A stretch of DNA of 64,000 bases from Phytophthora hibernalis (Eukaryota > Oomycota > Peronosporomycetes > Peronosporales > Peronosporaceae): the NCBI GenBank assembly GCA_012656075.1, contig JAAKBF010000252.1, positions 310,001 to 374,000 of the forward strand. The letters run 5' to 3'. Under the pieces are notes generated by a model. It did no database searches. It was not told the DNA's origin and saw nothing but the letters and a program-made list of their open reading frames with translations. The number at the start of each line of letters is the position of its first letter. The stretch's first letter is position 1. Shown one piece after another: positions 10,354 through 22,724 of this stretch. The position numbers and the translations under genes are program-made.

Positions 10354-13300
10354 ATGGCACCAAGTGATCACGCCCAGCGTCAGGTGGGTCGTTGACGCCA
10401 GATGGAACACTTGCAAAAACCGACTCGATTATATGTTCTCGCAGGTTTCATCGGCCATCCCAAGCGATCCCGCGAGGGTATGCGTTCTGCGCCTGCTTTT
10501 CCGCGCATAATCCCGGCCAACCTCCGTCTAACAGACAACATCCCCAAGGCCAAGGCCTCAGACCGCGTCGCGCCGTCACTCGAGTCCTGCTCCCAGAGGC
10601 CCCTCCGTCGTCTTCCAGACCGGCACCTCCCGCTTCTCGCAGCCCGAGCGCCTTCAACCAAGCGGTACATTCACTCTGCTTCCTCTCAAAACTTATTCCG
10701 CACTAAAAGTCATTCCGCATTAACGTTCATTTTAGCTCTTAAGGCCAGTCGGGACCTTCCGCAGACACCAAGGCGGCCGCTCTGCGCCTACATGGGATGC
10801 CAGCACCCGAAGACGCGCCAAGTGAACAGTCCGCAGCCATCAGCAGCGGCTACGGCCTCCCAGCTCCAGTCTCGGCAGTATAACCAGCTTCCGGTCCAGT
10901 CAACTGGACGCGCGAGAGGTGGACGTGGACGAGGAGTGTGCAGACAGCGACATCCTAGAAGACCCAAACGACGAGGAGATGACCATCATGAACGACGACG
11001 CCGAGCTGAGTGAAGAGGAGGAGGAGGTCATGGAGCACTCCATCGACTTCTCCGTCAACAGAGCCACAGTCACACGCGCGGGTGTAATCCCGTGTTGTGT
11101 CTTTGTAGGACGAGTGAGGTGGGGAACTACAGACTGGGAGGTCTACTTTGGCCAGAAACAGCTCCTACGTCTACATTTCAACCTGCATCTCTACTGCCTG
11201 CTTAATCACCATAAGGTGATGCGTGGCGTGCATCTTCCTGGACCATTTGGCGTGAAAAACGAGCGGAGAAACGCGTGGTCGACGTGTACGTGGTGCAGGA
11301 CTACATCAGAGGACTGTTAAAGGACAGAGACCTTCGTAACTCGGAGCCTTTGTTGTCCTTTTTGGAAGTAAGTCCATCGCGCGCCATGCTGCGACTCGGA
11401 CCTTCGCTGAAGGAAGGGTATGTGCACATGCGCATCAACGGGCCGTTCCAGCTGCCGCTGTACACGTGTTTCAACCGCACCATTGAGGCACTGTATCGGC
11501 ATCTGTACCGCGCGTGGATGCGCATTGCCTTCGTGTCGGCGATCGTGGGCTTCATTTTCCCAGTGTTTCTGGTGATTGTCACGAGTCTTCCGACATTTTT
11601 CTCGCCGCAGAAGGAGCTGGTGAACTCGGATTCCGGCACCAAAGAGGTATCCACGAAACTCAACACGGCTGGAGTGTTTTTGGGGCTAGCTGTGCTGGGA
11701 GGCATCTTCTTCTTTGCTGGCTTCGTGTACAAATTCTTCCAGCATCGGCTAGGTGTCATTCGACGATGGGTCGTCTTGAAACCTTCGTGCTTCGCGGCCT
11801 ATCGGAATCGAAATGACCGTGAGCCCAGCGAGGTTTTCTTGTTCGACAAGACATTCACAGCGAGGAAAGGAAGCTACAGGCAAGGTGTAAGCTGGATGCC
11901 AAGTGGACTGGTGGTGGGCAGCAAGGCTGGCGATATCGAAATCGACACGGGACACTACTACACTCGATTAACAGCTTTCGTAGCTTTGATGGGAGTCTGC
12001 TATGGGATCATGCGTCTTTCGGATAATATCTACGACTTCGAGAACCTCACTCTGAACAAGAGCCTAGGTGTCCCTATCACGAACGCGTCAGGTTATGAAA
12101 ATTGGACGCAAAGCAACGACATTGAGTACTGCGGCTACTACTTCACTGTGCCTAATGATGTCACGGTTTACGTCGAGAGTGATGAAGACGGCGCAGTGAT
12201 CTCACAGCTTCAGATGCCATCCGCAAACTCGATGACAGCGAATCTTGGATACTTCTGGCAGAGTGATGACAGCATGGGCTACAGTCTGAATGTGATCACA
12301 AATGCGGTCGGGGCCGGTACGATGGTGAGCGTGGTGAAGCCAATTGATGCAAAGAATGATCGCTTCTTTGAGTCGGGCACAAATTACTCGGTGCCAAGTG
12401 TTGGCAACTTAACACTGGAGGGCGTTGGTACCGACCTCACTGTGCAGAGCTTCAGCAATGTAGACAATCTGTGCGCGATATCAGTGCGTATTTCGCCTCT
12501 CACGTGGCGCTCGTATTTCTACTATGTGCTCTTCCTACTTGCTGGCGGTATTGTCGCGCCCGTGGTGGGGTTCCTAGCCAACTATTTCGTCACATACCTT
12601 GGATTGTGGCATCCGCACGTTCGCCGAGATCATTGGTATCGATGTGTGCGTCGTCTGCAGAAACTCAAGCGACAAGAAACTTCTACGCGATTCAACTCAT
12701 TTGCTCCGCAGCACACTAGCTCATTGGATGATGACGATTCTGCGGCAGTTATCGCCAAGACAAAAGCTGCCAATCTCCCCGCTGTAAACACCAACGGCAC
12801 CGCTATTAATCAAGTTGTGGATTCAGTGATCAAGTTAGATACAGAGACTGCTGTGCGAATGGGAACTGGAAATCTGGCACCAGCCTCTATTCGAATTGAC
12901 AGCAGCACGCAATCTGAGGAGTCATTCGAAGCTCCGTCGCCTCCACCCAGTGCTGTCAGCTGGCATGTTGATGCGGAAGATACTTACGCAGCCATGTTTA
13001 AGGCAATCTCCAACGCGAAGTACGAGATTCTAATTGCCGGTTGGTGGGTATGTCCTGACCTGTTCTTGCTACGTCCGGGTCGGAAGTTGCCGCCACGTGA
13101 GCTAGACGAAGATCCCAACGGGCAGCAAGTAAACAAGTCGCAACTGCGTCAGTTGCTGACGAAGAAAGCCGAGGCCGGCGTCAAGATCTATGTGCTTATT
13201 TATCGTGAAGTGAAGCTCGCTCTCACTCTGAACAGCGCATACACCAAGCGTAGTCTGATGCTTCACCCGAATATTCGCGTCCTTCGTGATCCAATTTTCC

Positions 13301-16146
13301 AGATTCAAAGTCTTGGGTTCTGGTCGCATCACGAAAAGATCGTTTGCATCGACCAGTCCCTAGCGTTTGTTGGTGGATTGGACTTGTGTTTCGGCCGATA
13401 TGACCACCATGGGCATCCGATTAGCGACCCCGGGGCTGATCCTGTTTGGCGTGGCAAAGATTACTCAAACCCGATCATCAAGGACTTTGTACGAGTGAAC
13501 AAACCGTTCGAAGACCTGATTGATCGATCTTCGCAGCCTCGAATGCCATGGCACGATGTGCACTGCAGCATTTCGGGCCCACCAGTACAGGACGTGGCGT
13601 TCCATTTTATTCAGCGATGGAACTTTGTGTGCTCCAAAAACGATTATCAACTCCGAACAGGCTGGTGCATTTGCTTTCGCTCTCGAAGGTTTAAATTCCT
13701 GCCGAAATGCCTTGTGCCGATGGATTTCAACGGGTGGACGCTGCAGTACCCGTCTTCGGACCCCGACACACGCGACGGCTCGACTCGTACAACTATTCCA
13801 CTTGTACGCGAAGACTCTCTGAGCATGGAGCCTTTCCAGGTGGTTCAGTCTTTAAACAACTCTATGTATCCCTGTGCCGCAACAGGTCCTCAGTGGCTAC
13901 CAACGTCGTCGTTGCACCCTCTTAATCCCTTGCGCCCGATTGCGAATGAATCAGCGACTACCGGGCCTTTAGACGATGGCGAAGTGATGCGTGCTCAGCG
14001 TGGCGAGTCTATTCTGCAGGTGTTCCACCCGGACGCCAATATATGCAACATCCAGGTGTGTCGCTCAGTATCTATGTGGTCGGCAGGCGTGCCTACTGAA
14101 GCCAGCATTCAAGCTGCTTACATGGATGTGATTGCGAACTCGAAGCACTTCTTGTACATCGAGAACCAGTTCTTCATTTCTGGAATGGACGGCAATGGCA
14201 TCGTGCGAAACCGGATTTTGCAAGCGTTGGTGGATCGGATCGAGCGTGCTGTGCAGCGCGACGAAAATTCCGAGTTTATGTCGTGATGCCGCTGCTGCCT
14301 GCATTCGAAGGCAACGTCCGCAGCCACGAGCTGACAAATCTCCACGCAGTCATGCACTGGCAGTTTGCTACAATTTGCCGTGGGCGGTACAGTCTTTCGA
14401 GGCGCTGAAGGGCGTAACAAATCACCCCGAGGAGTACGTGGCGTTCTTCGGACTACGCAAGTACGGTATTATGCCAAATGGATGTGTGTCCACCGAGCAA
14501 ATTTACATTCACAGCAAACTTATGATCGCTGACGACCGATGCGCGATCCTCGGTAGTGCGAACATCAACGACCGCAGTATGAATGGTGACCGTGACTCGG
14601 AAATTGCCCTTGTGATCGAGGATATGCAGTATGAGGACGGGGTGATGAACGAGAAGCCGTACCGACGCGGTTTATCAGCCAGTAAGCTCCGTATGCAACT
14701 TTTCCGCGAGCATTTGGGACTTGCCGACGATGATCTCTCCATCGTAGACGCGACGTCGGACCACACGTGGCAGACCATCAAGTCTACTGCCTCAACCAAC
14801 ACGAAGATTTTCGAGAGCGTGTTTGACTGTGCGCCTTCGAACCGCATGCGCGCGTTTGTAAACTTCCAGAGCATTGAGGTGACGCAGATTTTCGAGAATC
14901 AGCGTATGAATGTGCTAAAGGTGCCAGGTCGATCTCATGTATGGGACGCAGTTAACCTGAAAGATGGCGACTACGCGCCATGGACAGATGTGAACGGTGT
15001 GCCCATTGCAGCAGACCGTGTGGACTTGAGAGACTTCGAAGTCGATAACTACAAGGACAGCAAGGACAGAAAGAAGAAACTGTTCTCGATGGATCACGAC
15101 GGCTGGTGTTACGCGCGAAACTTCTCTATTTTCCAAGAGGTTCGCACCATGAAGACGGACTACAGAAAACGCGAGAAGTTACAACATCTTGTAGCCGACA
15201 GGTTGATGGCCCAGGTGCGACGCCGGCGATGGGTGAAGAAGGGGTTTATGCCACCGCGACCTGATCCCCGCGAAAGTTCTTTAGCATGGCCAGCGACGAG
15301 GAGGAACACGGACGATTCTACTCGATCTGGCGAAGGCTTCAGCAAGGTGATTTCAGTCGCTCGAACTCCGTCAGTATGACTCCGACCAATTTCAGTCAGA
15401 TGGACACTGTTGGTGGAATCGCTGGTAGCATGAGCGTCGGAGGTACCAGCCAGCGTCGTCTCCACAATTCGGTATCGATGCCATCTGGGGACAGTATGCC
15501 GTTGCAACCGTCTTATCCGAACTCGCCCAGTGTTTCGAGCTTCCAGCAGACGCCTCAGAGTCCATCAGTGAATGCACTCGTTAGTGGTCCACGAAGTGTT
15601 CGCAGTGCGCGCACATCGTCCCTCCTCGGAACTGGTGGCGGTGTCCGTACTCGCGCCAACAACCGTAGTGCTCGAGGCAGTTTCTACGGCATGTTTAATG
15701 TCAATCATCACGATACTGATGACGATTCTAGCGATGCAGGAAGCGACTACGGAGGAGGCCACGGTATTCGCGCGTCGTTGAAGCGGTGGTACTCCACGAT
15801 GGATGTGCTGGACTTCGGACGCCGCTCCAAGTTCAATGCCGAGTACTTCGACGCGGACGAGGACCATATCAATGGCGACGACCCGGTCCTTGAAGATGGC
15901 CGAGGTAGCTACCACGCTACTCGCGAAGGCCTTCTGACTGAGGAAGTGGCGGATGAATCGGGAGGTGAAGACGCTGATTGCCAGATCAGCCACGTGCAGA
16001 CTGCAGCTACGGTTCGCCCGGAGGACGAGACGCGAGCTCGTGGCCAGCTCTCGGAGATCCGTGGCCACCTCGTCGAGTTCCCGCTGGACTTCCTGGTCGA
16101 AGAGATCCTCAAGCCGTCGGTGCTGCCTGCCGACATTCATATTTAA
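10354..16146 (+). CDS. Phospholipase D with PX-like region and transmembrane segments (PXTM-PLD type), five frameshifts
   Basis: Phospholipase D hydrolyses phosphatidylcholine to phosphatidic acid. The Ser/Pro-rich N-terminus is built from short exons (10354-10383, 10445-10477, 10535-10664, then from 10744). Next come an acidic stretch, a PX-like segment (DWEVYFGQKQLLRLHF, then LLSFLEVSPSRAMLRLGPSL), two membrane spans (around 11520 and 11660), a PH-like stretch (RRWVVLKPSCFAAY), a luminal region, more spans (around 11960 and 12520), and two catalytic HKD blocks: HHEKIVCIDQSLAFVGGLDL at about 13330 and IHSKLMIADDRCAILGSANI at about 14510. The end, GHLVEFPLDFLVEEILKPS, matches the usual PLD C-terminus. 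This order fits the PXTM-PLD class described in Phytophthora. Five -1 shifts occur near 10875, 11255, 14268, 14388 and 15278. Domains are otherwise intact, so I treat the gene as functional. Confidence 0.88.
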
Positions 16147-16333
16147 GCAAACGACGGTGCGTCAAGAGTAGCGATAGACATGATGGCGATCGAGTGTCTG
16201 GATTCCAGACGCACTACAACAGGGAGGTCGTGTCTATCCTCGACGTAGCACGGCCAAGCGTACGATAGATACGAATTTTATTTGAGTTTATGCATTTTCA
16301 GTTCATTGAGAGTTTGGCCTAATCATTTTCTCC

Positions 16334-17422
16334 ATGTTCGTGTTCGAGACAGTTGCTAGCGGAGACCTGGCCCTTCTGGACGTGGCCACGAAGGCCCAGC
16401 TGCCGTTCGACGAGTACGTGGTGGTAGCTGGACGTGTGCAGAGCTCACGGCAGCTCACGTGTCTCGGTGGACGTGTCAAGCGTGACGGGAAGCGCCGGCT
16501 GCTGGTTATCCCGTTAAATGTAGCTCAAGCTCAACATTCGGAATCTACCAGAACTCCGAGTGTGCAGGTGCTGGACGTAGGCGAAGTGGCTGTTAATTTG
16601 TTGCAAGGCGTGCGTGCGTGCTTCCCGACGCTGGTGAAGAAGAATCCGTTGATAGACGACAGCAGTGACTCGGACTCGGACGACGGGGACGCGCGCAAGA
16701 AGCAGAAGCACGAGGAAGATGCAAATGGTCCTGTTGATTTAGAGGCTGCAAAGGCTCGACAGTTGAGGGCGGACGCTGTGGAGTACATGAGTCAGACACG
16801 CGTGAAGGTGCTCGCGACGCTGGACGAGCTGTTTAGTGCCTTCCAGATTGCAGACCCGACGAATGTACTCATGGCGCTGCGTAACGATCCGTCATTGCCC
16901 AAACACTGTCAGTTGCTGTGTATGGACTGCCCTCCTCTCGGTGATGTGGAGGATGCAGCGCATGCTGCCTTACCGCACGCGTTCTCTTCATCTTCAGCTC
17001 CGCCTGAGCCCTTTACCTTTGGCGTCTTGTTCTCAGAAGTGGCGACGAGCAAGGAGAAGGAGCAGTTTCTGCATATTCCAGTGCCGCGCTCACCACCACT
17101 ACCAGCGCCTGGAGCTCAAGATGAAGACTACGTGCAGGAGAGCTTCCAGGATGCCACGGTGCTGACGTTCGGCGCCAAACGCGAGGCAACCGCGCATGGC
17201 GGCGGCAAGACCTGCGAAGAACTGGTGAAGAACATCCGCATGCGTCACGCGTCGGGCACATTCTGCACGCTCGTACTCCCCACGAATACATGGGAGCAGG
17301 TTGTTGAAGAGCACAAGGCATTTCTTCCACAAGTGTGTGAGCTACGCGGCGAGTTGCGGCAGCGTCGTCTCATGGGCAATGCTTCCTGCGGTGTCCCCAT
17401 CGAGCTGCTGCTTGAAAGCTGA
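16334..17422 (+). CDS. Hypothetical protein, 362 aa, acidic middle region
   Basis: One uninterrupted exon follows the phospholipase D gene by 187 bp. Residues about 105-130 form an acidic Ser/Asp patch (DDSSDSDSDDGD) followed by KKQKHEED, which could be a nuclear-localisation-like cluster. The region around 130-215 is helical (AVEYMSQTRVKVLATLDELF). No transmembrane segment or signal peptide is visible. I do not recognise the family. Codon use and unbroken frame argue for a real gene. The neighbour downstream is convergent. Confidence 0.7.
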   Translation: MFVFETVASGDLALLDVATKAQLPFDEYVVVAGRVQSSRQLTCLGGRVKRDGKRRLLVIPLNVAQAQHSESTRTPSVQVLDVGEVAVNLLQGVRACFPTLVKKNPLIDDSSDSDSDDGDARKKQKHEEDANGPVDLEAAKARQLRADAVEYMSQTRVKVLATLDELFSAFQIADPTNVLMALRNDPSLPKHCQLLCMDCPPLGDVEDAAHAALPHAFSSSSAPPEPFTFGVLFSEVATSKEKEQFLHIPVPRSPPLPAPGAQDEDYVQESFQDATVLTFGAKREATAHGGGKTCEELVKNIRMRHASGTFCTLVLPTNTWEQVVEEHKAFLPQVCELRGELRQRRLMGNASCGVPIELLLES

Positions 17423-17606
17423 ATGAAATACACTGCAAACGCCGACAGCACTGACAGTGCAGGATGCGAACACTTTCCGAAACTGTTCCTGTTATTTTGC
17501 CCGCTCAGTGGAATCATAGACAACACAAATAATGATTGCATACATTTAATTCAAAAACTTATGGGTGCCCTCGCTTGCTACGAAGTCGAACAAGAAGAGA
17601 CTGCTG

Positions 17607-18055
17607 TCAAAGATGCAGCACGGCTTGGGGCAGGATAACTTTAATATCCACCACGTCCGACTCGGGATACATCTGCACTCGCGCGAGGTCAATTTTGTCG
17701 TCATAGAGAATACCACCGTTGATATAACTGGACGTGAGCATGTGTACCTTCGCCGCTTTAAGACATTCAAACCTGGTGCCTCGTAGCGTGTTGTCTTGAA
17801 AAATGCTGTAGTCGTGAAAGGCGTCCGGCGGTGGACTGTTTTGCTGGCGTCTCTGTCGTGTCTTCTTGGCCATATCTTCCGAGGAAATCTTCTTCCTGTC
17901 CCTCCGACCCGCGACGATCCGCAAGACAGCGCTGCTATGGATATGGAGCGTATCGCACTCCCGGCGATCTGCCGGAGAAATTCAAGGACCTGCATCTTTG
18001 TGAAGATTGAAGAGGCGGACATCTCGGAAGAGATATGTCTAGTAACCCCGGCCAT
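17607..18055 (-). CDS. Hypothetical small basic protein, one frameshift
   Basis: The likely start is the ATG at 18055 (MAGVTRHISSEMSASS); an upstream GTG in the same frame gives a poorer N-terminus. A helix-forming segment (MQVLEFLRQIAGSA) leads to a -1 shift near 17950. A basic stretch follows (RRDRKKISSEDMAKKTRQRR), then a C-terminal part with FQDNTLRGTRFECLKAAKVH. Total about 150 residues. The size, helical start and basic middle suggest a nucleic-acid or chromatin-associated protein, but that is inference and no family is recognised. It is convergent with the acidic hypothetical gene. Confidence 0.55.
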
Positions 18056-18380
18056 AGTCCCGGTGTACGAACGATCAAAGACGGCATCAAGCGCGGCCCA
18101 CGCTTGGCTTGCCAGGTCTCCTTTTGAACCTCGATTTCGCACTTAATGGAAGACGAACAACGTACTTAATTGAATATGAACAACGCGAACAAACTCCGAA
18201 CACGTACAGGAGGAACAACGCGAACGTTTTGAACAAGCGGTGTTCCCAACCAGCACTAAGCACTGTTGCATGAGAGATAACCTTTGGGACCCCACTAAAC
18301 CTTGACCCGAAGATATTGAGAGTGCTGTAATGCTAGCGTGCGTGTAGAAATACACAGCTACACGTCGCTTGACCACTCCA

Positions 18381-18455
18381 ACTTTGGCAAGATCGCAAAC
18401 ACTTGGAGCTTGCACGTGCCGTCCCCGTCCGGGATTTCGACCTCCTCGAGCTTAC
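18381..18455 (-). pseudogene. Duplicated fragment of the CoA-transferase gene
   Basis: About 75 bp here nearly match the CoA-transferase coding region at 22863-22937 in the same orientation. Both share AACTTTGGCAAGATCGCA, GTGCCGTCCCCGTCCGGGAT and TTCGACCTCCTCGA, with only scattered mismatches. The fragment ends abruptly at GAGCTTAC, where the parent continues with GAACATACC. It lies in the spacer upstream of the ankyrin-kinase gene, which separates the two copies. Confidence 0.85.
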
Positions 18456-18658
18456 TTACCGCGAGTCTGATGCGGTGAAATGCCACGTGTACACGGTAGC
18501 AAGGTACATGTATCCGACTTGGATTCCGACGGACGGTCCGTCGGACCAGTACACGTACCTCCCTTGATTTGTGTACCTGAGGTACTTCTCCAAGTAAGAG
18601 GCAGTCGACGCTGGCACTTTCAGATTTTGCATCGTTGAATCCTCGTCATCGAACAACA

Positions 18659-21600
18659 ATGGAGCCCCTCATCACCTTGAATGTGCTTCTGATGGCTGTT
18701 ATCGACACGGACCACCTCCCAATGGTGGGCGAAACTTTGCGGCTGGGTGCGGATATCAATCGCCAAGACGAAAACGGCTTGACGCCTCTCATTGAGGCAG
18801 TCCTACGCAACCGGTTTGATGTGATGAGGCTGTTGCTGGAGAGAAGGGCTAATATTGACTTTCCCGGGGCCAAGGGAAGGACGCCACTCATGTGGGCAGC
18901 TTATTGGAACAAGTACCAAGTCGCGAAAGTGCTCTTTGAGCATGGAGCAATGATCGACCAGCGACTGTCAAATGGAAGCACAGCGCTGAAAATCGCAGCT
19001 TCCCTTCGAAATCTCGAGACTGTACGAGTTTTACTTGACGGTGGTGCATCGATCGACCTGCCAAACTCGAGCAGCTTTACTCCACTCATGAAAGCTGCGC
19101 AGCAGGACACCATGTATCAAGCTTCTAGCTGATCGCGGGGCTCGCGTTGATGGGCAGAGGACGAATGGAAATACCGCTCTCATCTCGACTGCCAAGTACA
19201 ATAGACCCGAAGCTGCACGCGTCTTGCTAGATGCCGGGGCTTCTATCAATTTGGCGAACAAAGCAGGCCACGTAGCAGTGGTGAAGCTCCTACTGCAGCG
19301 GCAAGCTGGTGTGAATCTGCATTCCAGCGTGGGTCGACTGCTCTTCAACACGCTGCAGCATTGGGCATCTCGAGATCTCACGGCTTCTGCTGGACGGGGG
19401 CGCTGATGCCAACATCATTAGGTGGTGGAAAAGGTACTCCTCTTATGACAGCAGCGCAGCAGGGGCACAACGAAGTTGTAAAGCTTCTATTGAAACGGGG
19501 AGCTGAGATTGACAAACCGGGAAAAGACAACAGAACTGCTCTTCACTATGCTGCTGAAAGCGACTGCTTGGAGACAGCACAACTTCTATTGGGAAATGGT
19601 GCAAGTGTGGACAAGGTAGACGAAGAAGGGATTACAGCGCTCATGATTGCGTCTGGAATGAGCCATCTCCGTAGCCGAATTGTTGGTAGACTGGAGGGCT
19701 GATGTTGAAGTGGAGGCACCGAGTGGGTTTGACTCTCGGCAAACCAAATCAGGGCTAGATTGCGCCGTGGAAGGAGGACACGCTGATGTGGTTACATTTT
19801 TGGTACATCAGTTGACTCTCGGCAACCGGTTGATGGCGAAACAATCTAGAGCACTCTACTGTGCTGCCAGTTACGGCTTTGTGGAGATCGGAAGAATCTT
19901 GGCCAATGCTGGGCTGGACGTCAATGAATCCTATAACGGGACAACTCCTTTGGCGTTGGCTGCGCAACAAGGTCATTCCGGGTTTGTCAAGTTTTTACTG
20001 GGCAACGGAGCTGAAGTTGACAGACCTCTCAAACACGGTTGGACAGCTATGTTTTCTGCCGCACGCGATGGGCACGTAGACGTCGGCGAGATCTTGATAA
20101 AAGCTGGCGCAAGTATCAACCGATCACTGGATGATGGTTCTACGCCTTTGATGCATTCATCGAGTCCACAATTTGTTAAGCTTTTGCGTGAAAGTGGGGC
20201 TGACGCGTGCAAAGCGATGCGAAACGGGAATTCTGCATTGTGGGAAATTGCGTCAACGGGGAAATTAGAAACTGTTCGTGCATTACTGGAAAAGGACACC
20301 GATATCGATTGGGCTAACAGCGACGGGTATACCACTCTCATGCGAGCTGCAAAGTTTGGTCCCAGCACCTTGGTCGAACTTCTGGTACAAAGTGGCGCTA
20401 ATCTCGACAAACAAAGCCCGGAAGGGTGGGCAGCACTCTCGTTTGCAGCTTTCAATGGACAGATCGAAAATTGCCGTGTATTACTACGGAACCACGCAAC
20501 GGCAGGCCCAATAAATGAAAAGGGTCCAATACCACTCATTTTGGCATCTCAAGAAGGCCATGATGAAATCGTGCGGTTGTTGTTGGGATATCGGGTTGTT
20601 GTCGATGAGTGCAGCTCGAATTGATGGAGAGCGCTTCACTCTGCTGTCTTTATGGGTAACCATAAAAGCGTGTGTACACTATTGCACGCTGGTGCGAACG
20701 TTAACTTGGGCGAGGCAAAAGGCTTAACGCCATTGATGCTGGCAACACAAGGAGACCGCATCGACATTGTGAAAACATTGGTCGAAAATGCGGCAGATAT
20801 CGGGTTGCAGTCGACCGATGGATCAACTGCTCTGATTCTTGCCAGTTTGTTCGGTCGAGTGGAAATAGCGGCGTTTCTCGTTGGTCATGGAGCTGATGTT
20901 GATGTGCGGGATGCAAGTGGTAAAACGGCATTGATCGTCGCAGCGGAAAAATCGCATCCAAATGTTGTGAGCATACTCCTCGACAACAACTCTAACATTG
21001 ACGCAACCTCAAATGGGGGTAAAACAGCGTTAATGCTCGCGTCGTACATTGGAAATGCGAAAGCTGTTAGTGAGCTGCTGAATCGTGGAGCTGAAGAAGG
21101 AGCAGATTGTGATGGATGGACACCCTTGATTAGTGCGGTGGTTGGTGGCCATGATGCTGTTGTGAGGTTGTTACTCGAAAACAGCACACAAATCATTCAC
21201 GTTTATGATAAAAGGGGAATACCCCATTGATTCATGCCGCATTTGGAGGGCACGTGGATGTAGTGTGTCTTCTACTGGAGCATGAAGCCCCCGTAGACAA
21301 ACCAAACCACTTTGGGTGGACTCCTCTCTCAGCGGCCGCTCATCGTGGACACGAGGATTTAATAAAATTCCTCATTGGCAAGAATGGCAACGTGAACTGG
21401 AAGTTGCTCGATGGACGCTCGCCTCTTCATCTTGCCATTGAAGAGAGGCATGCAGATATAGCACGAATTCTTCTTGCCCATGGCGCCGCTGTAGATGCTG
21501 CAGACAAGGAGAAACGAACACCTTTGATGAGAGTATCTTATACTGGCGACGAGAAAAGTGTTCGCGTTCTTCTTGAAGCAAATGCAGACGTGACTAAGCA

Positions 21601-22525
21601 TGACTCTCTGGGTCGCACAGCAGCTGATATTGCACAAGAAAGTAGTCGTCACGAAAATAGCAAGCGTGATCGAAGCTGAGATGCCTGAACTGTCAATTCG
21701 AGCTTCGCTCGAGCGTGGGGCCCGACAGAATGCAGATTTGTTGATTGAAGAACGTGAAATTCGCCGATATCAAGAGCCGATCGCTAATGGATGCTTCGGT
21801 ACTGTGTATCGAGGAACGTGGCTCAATGCAAATGTCGCTATCAAATGCGTCAATGCTACCACTGAGGATGACAAAAGACGTTCTGGCGAGAGGCCCGCAT
21901 ATGGAAGAAAGCTATACACCCGCACATCGTTCCATTCTTTGGCGCATACTTCCATGGCTCAAATTACTTTTTGGTTTGTAAGCTGGCGGTGTGTGGAAGT
22001 TTGATTGACTACCTCAAAAGGAAACAGCGTGATGAGAATCGGTCATTAATGTGGCGAAGCCTATACCAAGCTGTGTCTGGTCTCCTCTTCCTTCACCAGC
22101 GCCACATTGTGCACAGTGACCTAAAGTGCAATCAAATTCTCGTCGGGGAAAAAGGAGAGGCGATGCTGACCGATTTCGGTAAGAGCTTTATTTCGGACGA
22201 GTCTAAGCCGAATGAAGGGATCAAAGGAGCTGTTAATTGGAAGGCTCCTGAATGTCTACGCAGCAAAAGCCCGAGTCATCCGACAAAAGAAGCAGACGTG
22301 TACTCGTTCGGGATGTGCGTTGTTGAGGCGGTGACAGGCAGTCCTCCGTGGGGCCAGCTTCCAGGCATAGCGATCATCTATCACCTGGAGAACAACACAT
22401 TTCTGAACAAGCCCAAGGATTTTACTGACGTGCAATGGAAGTTTGTCGAGTCGCTGTGCTCATTCGACCCATCCAAACGTCTGACAATGGTGGCTGCGGT
22501 CGCGGAGCTGAAGGCTTTCTCGTGA
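18659..22525 (+). pseudogene. Ankyrin-repeat protein kinase, multiply disrupted
   Basis: From 18659 to about 21650 the sequence encodes roughly 25-30 ankyrin repeats (units of about 33 residues, with phrases such as GLTPLIEAVLRNRFDVMRLL and AAQQGHNEVVKLLLKRGAEI). From about 21760 a tyrosine-kinase-like domain follows, with Gly loop ANGCFGTVYRG, VAIK lysine, catalytic loop HSDLKCNQIL and DFG motif. The frame breaks at least at 19105-19130, 19360-19410, 19650-19690, 21210, 21640 and 21890-21970. An in-frame TGA sits at 20622, inside an otherwise continuous repeat. Changes of -2 and the nonsense codon make this worse than its neighbours, so I call it a likely pseudogene, although tandem repeats also assemble poorly. 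The catalytic-loop Asn that binds metal is Gln here. The ATG at 18659 follows an initiator-like CACTTTCAGATTTT. Confidence 0.7.
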
Positions 22526-22724
22526 AGAACGAAATAGTGATGAAGGGCGTGACACTGAGGAGTTTTACGAACCACAGCCAGAATCGGAGCTGGACGAAAA
22601 TGATCGTTCAAGCTGGTAGCTCCTCGTTAGTGGTCCAGACTACTGAACAATCTTTGCTTGCATTCCACGTATGCGTGTAGCCATAACCATTCCATTGTTT
22701 AGCATACCCCACCCTACCTAGTCC

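Noticed and set aside
10392..10706. Open frame at the 5' end of the PLD region suggesting an alternative N-terminus
   Set aside because: The short-exon model from 10354 joins in phase and avoids the stop codons. The longer frame does not connect to the downstream PLD frame.
15565..16140. 191-codon minus-strand frame opposite the phospholipase D C-terminus
   Set aside because: The plus strand encodes the conserved PLD ending here. The antisense frame has no recognisable content.
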